Assembly (NCBI GenBank): GCA_036872755.1
Contig: JAVHNS010000003.1
Location: 2,232,001 to 2,296,000 of the forward strand
Length of the DNA: 64,000 bases
Direction of reading: 5' to 3'
DNA from: Orbilia blumenaviensis
Taxonomy: Eukaryota > Ascomycota > Orbiliomycetes > Orbiliales > Orbiliaceae
The notes under the pieces are model-generated. The model saw only the letters and a program-made list of their open reading frames with translations, searched no databases and was not told the origin of the DNA. Below, in pieces: positions 48,750 through 60,800 of this stretch (positions are counted from its first letter, which is position 1; each line of letters begins with the position of its first letter). A program made the translations under genes and the position numbers.

Positions 48750-50630
48750 TAGTTAATACGGGGAAAGAGTACAAGCAATTCGTCTCAATTGACCTAAATT
48801 ACTTGATTTCTTGGTGCCTTCCGCACCTATGTTGGCGTTTTTTATATATATTATGGGCTTGGGTCGGCAATGTTACATTCTACAAATCTTGAGGTGAAGG
48901 CTAGGTGGTTGCTTTGGAAGTGCCAAGTAGCCCCTCCTTTCTGTATATATACCTTACCTTCGCGAAGCATATTAATAAATAGATTTTAGTCTTAATACTC
49001 AAATTTCTCTGCATATGGCAATACTATTCGGGAATTAATATTGAATGAGGCATGGCATCGTGCCGCACTTCCGCGATAGTGGATCCTATAAACTCCCGCG
49101 CTTCAGTTTTATGAATCTAGTATACAGCCCCGCACGTTCTATCTGGCCGCAGATACCGATAGAATGACATAATAGCCTCCCGTTGATCCGGCTTTTCGAG
49201 CGACTTCAATATATATACGAGGGTTTCTTTCCTTCCTTTCTTTCTTTTCTTTTTTCCCCAAGACGAACTTTTGGAAGCAAGTCTTCGCGATCTCAATGCT
49301 CGGGTCTGGCGAGTCGAGTCGAATATATGATCCAAGACAGTATTAGAAATACACAAAACGTTCCGAATACCGAGCTCTGGGATTATCGGGCCAGGCGTTA
49401 TCCACTATCTCGTAATTCGCACGAGGTTTATATTGACAGATGCTGGATATAATGGAACCTGTCCGTTTTGGGTTGTGGGCCGTGTGTGGTGTTGCAGAAC
49501 GCCAAGGGCAAACTTCAAAACGAAGCGAAACACAACATGCTCCACAACCCGAATAAGCCCCTTCTTCTCCTCACAGTTATCTCAGAGACAGGCAAATAAA
49601 CGAGCGCCTTATCACCCTTTTACTGACCTTCCAGACTAAGAGCTTCAATTTACTCCATACGCAGAATGCTTCCAGCTCAGGGTGCGAAAACAGATCCGCA
49701 ACAGTTCGCGTTCCTCTCGAGCTTTAACGAGGCAAACATTACAAACGAACATGGGATATCTTCGCGAGAGTGCCGCAGAGGACTCCACCTCTGCTGACAC
49801 CGTCACGGCCACGAGCTATAATTGATCTTGATATAGCGATCACCCTAGGTTAATTTGACAGCCTATGAACATTTCTACGTGATTTTTTTCATACATGAGA
49901 AAGAACTACCGATGTCGTCTGGAAAAGAGCCTATTTTGAGTATGACGGTGATGCCTTGTAACAGCGCCCCACCATCGTCATGCCGTCACAACCGTCATGA
50001 AGCTTGGGCATGTTCACACGAACAAGCCTTGCACGTCGTGGGTTGATGATCTCGAAACAAACAGAAACACTTTTCTGGGGAGCCTTAACTGCCTTGGGCT
50101 TGCTCGCTCTTAAACCTGCCGTCCGAAAGTTTTCCGTTCAGGGACCGGATTTTTTCTGAAGGATGCCTCAAGTACATGTACCTGGTCTAACCATGGACCA
50201 CACCCACTGTTGAAGCTATGCTGACGATCCCCTCATGAACCGCTCGGTTTCAAGTCATTGGGCTCGATAGTGTGGGCCCAGTAGTGTGGACTCCGGATTA
50301 GTCCGAAAATATTAAGATCAGGAGAATAGGGAATATATAACGATGTTGGCTTCCTGACTATTCCTGAAATTTGATTCCTTTCCTAATCCATTGTTCCACT
50401 ATTGAACAACTGAAGCTTGTCTTCTTGTCATTCTTTTCTTTGCGTTTTCTATCTTTTACTTGTCAAGGCGCATTGATTGCCCTTGCACTCGCTGGTCGTT
50501 CTTTTCTAAAGATTTGATATCCCCCCCCTTTTTTTGTATTTTTTTATTCTTTGAACAAAATACCTTCTTTGATAGAGGGGATTTCATTCTTTAGTTTCAG
50601 GTTGATTTGATATTTGGGATTTCTTTCACA
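48750..50630. other. intergenic region
   Basis: 3' flank of the membrane-protein gene and promoter of the secreted repeat protein. The last 250 bases are rich in C and T, with a run of C and T near 50521-50536. No gene is recognised. Confidence 0.45.
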
Positions 50631-52316
50631 ATGAAGAGCTTTACTTCGTTTCTTATTGCTTCGGCGCTTGCCTTGACAACAGTCCATGCCCAGGTATGAT
50701 AGCCTTGCTGGTATACATGTCTTACAACTTTATTCTAATAATAATTGTACAACAGAATGGCGATAAGGTCCTCCTTGCAGAGAATGTCCAAGATGCCAGC
50801 TCAAAGACAGGGCAGGTCGGCGATATAACACCAGGTCAGGTCGAGTCTCAAACGTAAGTCAAATCACAACATTCAACCTAATTCTAAGGACAACGTACTG
50901 ATGAATATATAAAATATAGCGACGACTCCAATTTTATCAACTTTTGTACTGGAAAAGTCTTGACCAATGGTCTTCAAATCAGAACGGGATCCTGTAACGG
51001 AATCGTTATGGGAGAAATCCCAGCCGCTGATAAGATGATCTCTACATTGTTGATTTTTCCAAACCCAGAAGCCGATCTCGAGGAGGGAGAAGACTTCACT
51101 ATCAGCTTGAGGACAGACAATTTGAAGGCCGGTTTCTTTACAAGTACGTATACGCGTATTGCTATTGCATACCCACATTTTATTCTATAACTTAGACCAC
51201 ACAACTAATACGCCTCTTACCTACCCGACAGACGCACAAGAAACATACTACGCTGCTCCACAAACATTGGACCCAGATTTGGGCATCGTAATTGGCCACA
51301 CCCACGTCACAGTCCAGCTTATTGACGATGCATCGGGTCAACCTCCACCAGCCGCCATTTTCGCCTTCTTCAAGGGTATTAACATTCCGCAGGACAGCGA
51401 TGGTATCTTGGCCGCCACAGTTGCCGGTGGTCTCCCCGCTGGTAAATATCGTGTATGCTCCATGACCGCTGCGAGCAACCATCAACCTGTGATTATGCCT
51501 GTCGCACAGAGGGGTGCCCAGGATGATTGTCAGAGGTTCACAGTCAAGGCAAAGGCCGCCGGCAACGGTGGTGATACTGACCCTGCACCAACTGATGATG
51601 ACCCAAATGCCGGTGGAAACAACGGAGGCAATAACGGCGGAAACAACGGAGGCAATAACGGCGGAAACAACGGAGGCAATAACGGCGGAAACAACGGAGG
51701 CAATAACGGAGGCAATAACGGCGGGAACAACGGCGGGAACAACGGCGGAAATACTGGAGGTAACAACGGCGGAAACAATGGAGGTAACAACGGCGGAAAC
51801 AACGGCGGAAACAATGGAGGTAACAACGGAGGCAATAACGGCGGCAACAACGGCGGTAACAATGGAGGTAATAACGGCGGTAACAATGGAGGAAATAATG
51901 GTGGTAATAACGGCGGTAACAATGGAGGCAACGGCGGAAATCCCGCGCCTGTCACCGTCCGTCCCCGCCCCCCAATAAAGCCCGGCAGACCTACCGTCAA
52001 TCCTGTTACCTTCCAGACCAGGACCAGGAAGACCAAGACTAGAAAGACCAAGACTAGAAAGACCAGGACCAGACCTTCATTCACCAGGCCAACCTCGGTA
52101 GCTACAACTACAGCCGCTGCCCCCGCTACCACTACCACTGCTATCGAAGATGTTCCTCCAGCTGCCACAACGACCTCGATCGATGAGGTCCCTCCAACTC
52201 CTACAATCATTGACCCCCCAAATTTCCCCAATGACACCGTTCGGACAAATACGACCATCTTGAGAAGATACAAAGTACCAGAGGTGTACGTCCCAAGACC
52301 ATTGTACTATAACTAA
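50631..52316 (+). CDS. Secreted protein with conserved N-terminal domain and GGNN repeat tail
   Basis: Four exons: 50631-50693, 50756-50853, 50920-51143 and 51232-52316, giving 489 residues. Exon 1 encodes just a signal peptide (about residues 1-20, ending VHAQ). The domain at about residues 53-240 begins DDSNFINFCTGKVLTNGLQI and contains IVIGHTHVTVQLI, FAFFKGIN, KYRVCSMTAASNHQPVIMPV and AQRGAQDDCQRF. It is common in secreted ascomycete proteins, often labelled ribosomal protein S17 by mistake. From residue about 256, GGNN is repeated 26 times without interruption in length. A basic TRKTKTRKTKTRKTRTR stretch and a Thr/Ala/Pro-rich tail follow. No GPI signal is evident. I infer an extracellular or wall-associated protein. 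Confidence 0.88.
51612..51923 (+). repeat. Coding minisatellite, 26 x 12 bp
   Basis: Twenty-six adjacent 12-base units encode GGNN (one unit reads GGNT). Length is strictly kept while third positions vary (GGA/GGC/GGT, AAC/AAT), which shows the protein sequence is under constraint or that units spread by slippage and drift at silent sites. A 12-base unit preserves the frame when copy number changes, so length polymorphism between strains is expected. Confidence 0.95.
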
Positions 52317-52707
52317 GGAGATCCATCATTCATAGGTCTCCTCTCTCATTGTGTAAAGCCATTTAAATATCATTTCCTTACCTTCATCTTCTCTTCTCCG
52401 GTGTATTTCTAAATATAACTTTATCAAATGATACTTCCTGTCCGAAGCTTAGAACTGCGCAAAACCAGAACCCACGTGCATACATGAGATTTATCGCGGA
52501 TGTAGATTTTGTTTGTATGATGTATTTGTAAGGTGTGACTAACCTATAAGTCATAGGAAGGGTGGGTACTGATTGCTGGGTATTGGGAAGCTGGCCTTTA
52601 CATTATGAATCTTAAATATTTGCTCTGTGTTACGGGCGTAACCAACGGTAGCGCGGTATTATGTGCGTGTATGCATAAGGCCCACAAATTTATACATCAC
52701 GGTGATC
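52317..52707. other. convergent intergenic region
   Basis: 391 bases between the 3' ends of the secreted repeat protein and the GGQ protein. It must hold both 3' UTRs; nothing else is seen. Confidence 0.55.
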
Positions 52708-53601
52708 CTACCACTCTCCTACAGGTCCTCGGCGATCTGACTTCTTCTTGGAGGCCTTAGATTTTGAATCCAATCGCTTTTCGTTCGCGATGCGTGTCCT
52801 ATGCGCAACATTAACAACTGACGCGAAAGGCAATTGGGATAATGTTTCTACGAAGTTATTTTCGTGCGCAGATGAACAGGACACTTACAGATTTTTAACA
52901 TGTTCCTTCTGTTCTGGAGTTGTTTTACCAGGTACACTAGCGGATTGTACTACAGCGTCGTAGAGTTTACCCCAGCAGTCTTTAGTGTTTGACAACTGGC
53001 TACGTGAGGAGTCAGAGGAAATGACAATATCTCCATCGTCTGTAAGATATCTCGATCCCTGGTCATTCGTTTAGTGTGAGGTCACACCTACACTCAAATA
53101 GAAAAGATGATAGCATAGAAGCTATACGATGATATAGCAGTGTGTACGTTGGAGGGCGTTGCTTGGCCATACTAAGCTTACCTTCTGCTTAAGAGCCTCC
53201 AAAAACACCTTGGGAATGTGGGGCCCCAATTTATGAAGGGGCACCCTAAGTGTAGCCTTCGAGGCTACTTTATTAACGTTTTGGCCTCCCGGGCCTGAAG
53301 ATCTCGAGAAAGTTACTGTGCCAATAGAATGAGGAATTTTGGCGATTCCTTTAGCGGTGTCTCGTTCCTGGAGCCACTCCCTGGCCACGTCGAGATCCGC
53401 TTCTGCGTCTGGCTTTCCCGTAGTCCTTCTAGTCCCGTCCTCTGATCCCTCCTCAAGTTCCCCCCTTGGTTCAGATCGGCGTCGGGCCAGACAAGCAGGG
53501 GGCGATGTAGAAAACGGTCTCGAGATGACAAGGAGCAGCAGAACAGGTGGCCTTTGGAGCTTCTGAGGTTGGAATGCGAGGCGTTGTAGACCGTGCATCA
53601 T
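52708..53601 (-). CDS. Mitochondrial GGQ release-factor-like / peptidyl-tRNA hydrolase domain protein
   Basis: Three exons on the minus strand: 53601-53182, 53058-52889 and 52798-52708, coding for 226 residues. Donors are GTAAGC and GTAAGT, and the phases are 0 and 2. The N-terminal 45 residues are basic and hydrophobic (RPFSTSPPACLARRRS), typical of a mitochondrial presequence with a cleavage-like RPFST. The RF-1 domain contains SRSSGPGGQNVNKVASKATL with the catalytic GGQ at residues 105-107. Exon 2 continues with GSRYLTDDGDIVISSDSSRS, and exon 3 supplies a Lys/Arg-rich tail ending GPVGEW. This matches the codon-independent ICT1/YOL114C-like class, which lacks codon-recognition domains and uses a basic tail to enter the ribosome. 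The likely role is rescue of stalled mitochondrial ribosomes. It is divergent from Nab3. Confidence 0.93.
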
Positions 53602-53795
53602 GTTGTTGGATTTTGAGGACTAGCGGCAGCTGGATATGGGATATTAATGCTGCAGGCGGGAACGTCAAGCAATGTGGCGCATGCACAGGGGGTAAACGTA
53701 TCGTGATACGATTAATTCGAGTATTCACATACGCCGGGTTGAACTCGAGACTTTGTTCGATACCTCCTCTTTTGACTTGTGATTATTTCTATTGG

Positions 53796-53838
<43 letters not shown>

Positions 53839-55140
53839 CTGCGACCGACGACAGTGCCGCGTTACACCAACTGTATCCTGCTCTTGATATCTGCACTATT
53901 TATATTTGTACTAGATATCTAGGTATATGGTGCACTGTGCTGTATATATATGATATCTTGTCGACCGTTTAGTCCTGTACCTTGGGCTCTCAGCTGGTTT
54001 TTTGGCAGTTAGTTGGCAGTATTACCTAGAGTTATGATCGTATAAGAGAAAATTGGCCGGGTTCTTTGAATGGATATTAATCAATCCATGTCTATACAGA
54101 GTATATACCTAGGTATGTACATATATTAAGTAGCTTATCGATTTATTCCTCCCAGGCAGGTATATACGGTAGTAGGTCGATAGCTTGTAGTACGCTACAA
54201 TTTTCGAAAGCAAGAAAGAATTTGGTGTTGTCTGGTTGCGGCTGTCGTGCGGTAGGCCTTGCTTGTCCAGGCAATTGGGGTTGGGCTCGGCTGTCATGGA
54301 GCTAGCCGATTTCATTCATTTTCTTTCTTTCCAACGACATCATATCATCTCCGCCTCCATCCATCCATCCATCCATCCACATCCATCGCGCATTGCATCA
54401 CGGCATCTCCATCACTAGCTTCGCCAGCTTTACCAGCTTCATCCTTTGCACCCGCTGGTTCTGGTCCATCGTAGCAGGGAAGCCATTGCCTGTGCGCATG
54501 GTGAGAGCCAGTTTCATCTAGATCGAGGATCTCGCTCTCGGGCACCAGGCGGCTAGTGCTTTCTAACCTGCTCAATCACGCTGTCGCCGGGCCACAATTC
54601 ACAACATCAACCAATCAATTCACAAACATCCATCCCAACCTCACACGCCGTCCAACGTCCAACCACATCACCTACTCCGACCGACAACCCCCATCGACGC
54701 CTTCTGTTTCCATCATTCTTGTCATCTCCCTCCCTCTCCCTTTCTCCCTATCGCCTTCGCTCGCTCTCTCTCTCTCTCCCCCCTCTCTCTCTCTCTCTCC
54801 CCCTCTCTCTTTCTCTCCCTCCCTCTGCTCTTGATCTTCTCTTCCCACCTCCGCTTCGATCATTAAATTGTAGCTAAGAAATCGCAATAAGAACCAACCA
54901 AGCTCTGATGATACACGCACTCCAGAGCAAAAAAACAAACAGACGCCATCAAGAGCTCTAACCAAGCACCAGACCGAGACTTCGCTGCTCTGACTGGGCT
55001 GTGAAGGTAAAATAATTTTTGCACTAGATTCCCTAATTCCTGAATCTCAGTCTTCACCTTCCTATCATTATTACCTCCTGCATCCCACCCATTCATACTT
55101 GAACCCACTCAATCATATCCCATATTGTTGAAGAGTCTTG
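53602..55140. other. Divergent promoter region with G41 tract and CT-rich leader
   Basis: This region separates the GGQ protein (minus) from Nab3 (plus). It contains 41 consecutive G at 53798-53838, a CATC tandem repeat near 54357-54378, and a long C/T tract with CT dinucleotide runs at about 54727-54832. The CT tract probably lies in the Nab3 promoter or leader. No protein-coding gene is seen. Confidence 0.6.
53798..53838 (+). repeat. Homopolymer of 41 G
   Basis: The run is uninterrupted, preceded by ATTGGTT and followed by CTGCGACC. It lies about 200 bases upstream of the GGQ gene start. A run this long can form a very stable G-quadruplex, but poly-G is also a known artefact of two-colour sequencing chemistry. 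Confidence 0.95.
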
Positions 55141-57878
55141 ATGTCTGCTACACCGCCACGGCCAGGCTCCACGGAGCCCATTTCCTCCTCGGCTTCGTCC
55201 TTTTCCCAGGACCCAATCGAACTTAATCAAGATGAACCCTTTGAAACACATGACACGAGCCTGCTCGAAGAATCGGTAGCAGACCCTTCTAATGAAGCCT
55301 CATATACGCCGAATGTCGACGTCAACCTTGTCCCGGAAACCGATGCACAATTTGAGGATGAGCAGCCAGTCACTACATCTGTCCCCAAAGAGCTCTCACC
55401 AGTTTCGCCAGTTCCACTCCACGTTCCCGAGCCATCCAAGATTCCGCTTCTGCTTGACCCAGCCCTAAGCAGGACGATTCCAAACGAAGAACAGATCCCG
55501 TCTGATATAGGATCGGCTCTCAGCGACCCATCTTTAGCTGGAGCCGGGGCTATTGCGGAAGAGAGTGACGAGACAGCCGGTGAAATTACCTTGCTTGATA
55601 CTGCAACTGCAGCCGTCCCCGCTATCAATGGAGTAGACCCGCAGGGCGAGCCCGTGTACCATATGGAGCTGGCCCCCCAGCAAGCCGTGCCGGTTGGTGT
55701 GCAGAGCTCTCTCCCTGATGGGATAAACCTAGGCTTTGGCGCTGTTGACGCGACTATGACCGGAGTGGACACGGTCCCTTCTCAACCCGCCGTAGATGTT
55801 CCTCCCATCGATATGAGAAACAACGATGCCTTGCCTGAACCAGCATCGGCCACCCAGCCAGTCAATCTCCAGGCCCTGCTTGCCAGCATGGCTAGCCAAA
55901 CCAAGGCTGTCGTAGACAACGTCAATATCGCACAGCAAGCCGACATACCTGCGAACGTAACGGCCGACGGCCAACCGAGTGTAGTCAATGCATCTCAGTC
56001 GATGTTCTCGCCCACTTCTTCTCTGCCACAACAGTCCTTGCAATCTTTAAAATCCTCTCATCCCTTGCCAACCCCACTTGCACAAGGTTCGGTGTCGATC
56101 AGCCACCCGACCAACCTACGGCACCCCCTCCCAGAAAACCCTTCCAACGTCCCTTTTGGTGATACAGACGAAGGAGAGATCGCATTTTCTCCCGAGGAAG
56201 AGAGGGCGTATGAGAGCTTCCTCACGGTAGAACGTGATTATGTCGCAAAAGGAGAATGGGGCAGGTTTCCCGTTGGTTCTCGGCTGTTTATCGGTAGGTA
56301 TCACCGTTCCAATACAATCCAGCCGTGACACCCGCTAATGTAACCTATAGGCAATCTGTCAGCTGACCGCGTAAGCAAGCGCGATGTCTATCACATATTT
56401 GCCAAGCATGGGAGGCTTGCGCAGATATCCATTAAGCAGGCGTACGGCTTCGTGCAATTTTTCGACGTCTCCTCTTGCACAAAAGCCTTACGCCAAGAAC
56501 AAGGGACCCCTCTTCGGGGACGTCAGATGCGTAAGTATTGGACCCTGAAAATTTCCTCAAGATGCCAGCCTAGGCTAATGGCCTTCTAGACCTCGAAATA
56601 TCCAAGCCGCAGCGAAATTCTAGAAGTGGGGATCAGATAAATGCCCGAACTAGCACTAATCGTAGATCAAGATCTCCTGAAGAGCCGATGTCCCCGAGGA
56701 ACAGAGGCTCTAGCTATCGCGGGCAAGGTTACGGAGATAGGGAACGTGAGTCTCGAAATTCGAGAGACAATGGAACCCGTGGCCGTGATGAATACCGCCC
56801 AGCTGGCGAACGCCGAATGTCCTCTCCGCGATCCCAATACGGCCGTGAGAGGGATGACTACTACGCCAGCCGAGACTACAACCGGGAGCGCTCTAGATCT
56901 CCTAGGGCACGATACAGAAGTCCTACTCCACCACATAGGGGTTCATTTGACCGAACCAGGGCCCAGCCCCAACAGCCCGCCCAAGCCATTGATGCCTTGG
57001 TCGTAGTATTTGACGAGTTAGACCCTGCCTATATCAAATACGTAGATGGGACATTTCGGGAAAGAAGACTGCGGACAGACGTTCTCCATATGACACCTCG
57101 TATCAATTTGGAGAGCCACATCAAAGAACAGGTGGTTCAAGGCTGTCAGGCGGTCGTGTTCCTAACTCGAGCAACACAGCAGGCGAGTAAAGTATCTATT
57201 CAGATCTTTAAAGGCAGTAATAGTAGTTCTGGTCAATACGACGGTAAGCCTCGGTTGGATTGGTTGTTAGTCTATTGATATCGCGGCTAATTTTGGCATC
57301 TCATAGAATATGATATGATACCCGCCGATTCCGCCGCCGAGCTTGTTCGTCGGGCTGTCGGAAATCAACCCCAGCACCAACCACAATACAACGGGCAGTC
57401 GCATAATAGCTACCCCCCTCAGCAGCCTGCTGCATACCAGGGACAGCCCCATTCTGCCTACGTTTCCACGAACCAGCCAGTATACCCACAACCGGCGCCG
57501 CTAGCGCAAGCTGGCGGGTTGACGGGTATTTTGCAAAACCTTGACCCTGCGACCCTCCAGACGCTCCTGGCGCAGCTCCAGCAGCAACAACAGCAGCAGC
57601 AGCAGCCAAACCCCTACTTGCAAGCTGCCCAGCAACTGCAGAAACCCGCCGATCTCTCGGTACTGCTTGGGGCGGCTGCCGGGCTCCAGCAGCAACAGCA
57701 GGCGTATGGTAGCCTGCCCGCGGGGATCGACTATCAAAATCCTGCCCTCGTTGGCCTTCTCGGTGGCCTGGGCCAGCAGCCGCAGCGAAGTAACGGGGCT
57801 ATCCAGCAGCCGCAGCCCAATCAGCAGGTTCAGAACATTATGAACCAGCTGACTGGCCACTGGCCGCCTGGCCGTTAA
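55141..57878 (+). CDS. NAB3: Nuclear RNA-binding protein Nab3 homologue
   Basis: Four exons: 55141-56293, 56351-56530, 56590-57243 and 57307-57878, giving 852 residues. The RRM (about 380-450) is split by intron 1: RNP2 reads RLFIGNLSA across the junction and RNP1 reads AYGFVQFF, followed by LRGRQMHLEISKPQ. This is very close to yeast Nab3, which binds UCUU in nascent RNA and with Nrd1 and Sen1 terminates non-coding transcription and feeds the exosome. N-terminal to the RRM are about 370 acidic, Ser/Pro-rich residues, as in Nab3. After it comes an Arg/Ser/Asp-rich stretch, then a compact domain (about 545-635) opening AIDALVVVFDELDPAYIKYV. The C-terminus is Pro/Gln-rich with poly-Gln runs, like the Nab3 prion-like tail. 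The ATG at 55141 lacks an A at -3. Confidence 0.92.
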
Positions 57879-60800
57879 CTACGGACAGGCCCTTTCAACC
57901 ATCCATTTACGAAAGCCCCCCTCTTTCCCAAGCCACACCTCTTATTCAAAAGTTTTTTTCCCCTAAATTTTGTTTTTTGATTAGTTTTACATAGCATACA
58001 ATAGATGGAGCAACGGAAATGGTATTTTGGAACGTTTTTATATTATTGTATGACATATGACTACCCGGAAACCCGAAGAAAAACAGATTCTCTGGTGTCA
58101 ACTCACATACTATCCCCTTCAAGAATCACATTTGTTTCGTTATTCTGTCCCTTTATGATATCCACATACGCTTTTTTGCAATTCAATTCACGACTATATC
58201 TATGCTTAACGAGAATTTGCGGGGTGCATCCCGTGCCCAATCTAAGGCATCCCATGTTCAATAATAGCCTGTCATAAGCTTTAGTCGACGGCAAGCCCCG
58301 TTTTTATTTTGATCACGAGTGTCGAACAGACCCTCTATCAATTGCCATCCATCGAACCCGCAATTTTCGCTTTCACTTACTTGAAGGAATTCTTTCTGAC
58401 TTAAACCCCTCGCGAATTAATTATTATTATTTTTTCAAAAAAAAAAAAGAAAAACCTTATCAATATCATTATCATATCTAAGGGCAATCAATACCGGGCG
58501 CCAGAAAATGCCCGGTTTGCAAACGTCGGGGGTGCAGCTGTCGGTCGATTCGACATCTGCACAAGCTCGCTAGCTAAAATGTCTCCTATGGAGTGTGTGG
58601 ATTTTCGAGCTGCAGATTTGACCATGCAGTATGCACCTGCAGGGATGGCGCATTCATACTCCAAACTTGCTTTGCGAGCTCAAGCTTGAGCTCACACCGG
58701 GACTCCACTGGCTTTCTTTTCGTCGAATTCTTCAAAACACGTGCTTTTTTTTCTTGATATTTTCTCTCGTGAGCGGGGGAACGAAAATAAAAGAGCATCA
58801 CAAGACACAACCATAATTCGACATCACAGTGTTTTCGCCCCCCCTCGCGACCGGGTTTGCCGTTTTCCTAGAAGGAAATCAGTTGAAACTCGATAAGGGC
58901 TTGCTCACACGACATTTGGGGGAAGGACAAAAGGAAGTTACTCGTGTGAGATCATCGTGAAAAGAAATTTGTATTAACCATTGTGTTGAAAGACATGGTC
59001 AAGTATAATAATTGCCAGGGTAAAAGACTTAACAAAATCTCGAACGAAGTATTTGTAATCGCAACCGCTTTTTTAAGACGGGAACATCTAGGATCCGTTC
59101 TTGGCCTTTCCAAAAGCTTAGTTTGCATGAAAAAGCTCGGTCATCGAGGGCGTTTTTTTTTTTTTTTTTTATCAAAACCACCGATTTTCTCGCCAGAGCT
59201 AGCGCGTGGGTCCTTATTACGGCTTTTACAATTCTTACCCCCTTCCGCTCGTTCTCTTAATTTCTCTTAAAAAGCAAGCCGGGCTTGACGAACGGATAAA
59301 ATGACATCCGATTAATCGGGGGCATTTTAAGATTAACTTGGGGGGCAAAGAGAACAAGGGAATGATAGATGCGAAATGCATAATCGGGCTCACTAGATAC
59401 TTGGTCGTATGGATGAATGTATAGGCGGTTGCGGGTGGGCCTTCAATGAAAAAAGATAACGGACGGCCCATGGCTAAAAGTCTCTTTTTGTTTTTCGTCA
59501 AAAAACTCTCCCTTCTGATTTGGAAGCCCTACCTAGTAATTTGGAAGGGGCCATGTGAGATCAGGCCATATGAATGGCGTTCATGGGGTAGGGGGAGATT
59601 TCGCTAAAAGCCGCCTGGATCGTGGTTATATGTTGGTAACATAATATTGTTGGATTTGGGGCACGACACGGACGCAGACGCGGAGCTCGGGGGAATAAAA
59701 AACTTTGAAGTTATCGAAAAGTTGGAAGCGTCCCGGATGCTTCGGAGCCGTTTGCATCCGAATGGCTTACAGAGTCGGCCTGTCAGCTCGCTTGATTGAT
59801 CCAAGAAACCAAGGGACATTTCTTAGTAAACTGCCTGCACAGGAAGCAGGAGCAAGACGAAAAAAAAAAAAAAAAAAAAAAGGAGAAAAGGAAAGAAAAA
59901 CCTTGCGGTTCCGATTTTTCAATCATTTGAGGTTTTTTCCCTCCAAAATTCGTTTTCATCCGATGTTTCAAATCTTCTTTGAATGAACTTGAGGAAGTCA
60001 GTCGGACCCTTTTATTTGCCGTGTCGATAATTCGTACGGAGCACTTGATCAGGTTTATGCAGGGCTTGGTATCTATGTGCGATACCTGTGTCCGATCCTA
60101 GTCTTGAAGCGGCCGTTAATTGGAGATATCACAGGCCCATATAACCTCTCTGCTGACCAGCAAGGGACCTCCTGGAATAATGCGAAGTCATCTTTGGCAT
60201 GCAGCCTTGGTAGACGTTTTTTTGACCCAATTACTGATGCTTGGAAACTTGAGGATCCAAAGGCGTACTAGCACGTGTCAGCTAGGCTTGCGGAACCTTT
60301 GCACGCTGTACCTTCGAATCTACACTTTTGAAGGGGATCCCCAAGGCCCTAGCCTGCCGGTTTTGTTCGGTTGGTATGCAACAATGACGATATTCTGGTT
60401 CAAAACTAAAAGCAAGTGTGGTACGACTCAGGTGTAAAAGTCCCCACGGGTCCCGCGGAGGAGCCCGTGAAAGGCTGCAGGATTTGGGGGCGTTTGGGGA
60501 AAACTGGGTTGCGCGGCCTCTCAAGACTATACTGATGTGATATGATCTTAGGTCAAGATATTGGCAGCGTATAGACAATACTCTTTCCCGAATCGGGTAT
60601 AGAATTCCTCACCATGTTCTCATGAAAGCCCTTGGTTTTAAGGATGCGGTCTGAAGTCCGTTCAAATCAAGTAAAACCCGACTGATCTGGGCTGGCAGGT
60701 GGGTAAAGTAAAAGCATTCCTTGAATGAGAAAAGCCTAGGCTTTTTTTCTCTTTCTTGGAGTCGCATTCTTGAGGCCCAAAGCCCCATTACGTGAGCAAA

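Noticed and set aside
51530..52273. 247-codon minus-strand frame of LPPLFPPLLPP units
   Set aside because: Mirror of the GGNN minisatellite; an open antisense frame is automatic for this repeat.
58676..58693. Perfect 18-bp palindrome GAGCTCAAGCTTGAGCTC
   Set aside because: A palindrome of this length is expected with appreciable probability in 64 kb, and nothing around it supports a function.
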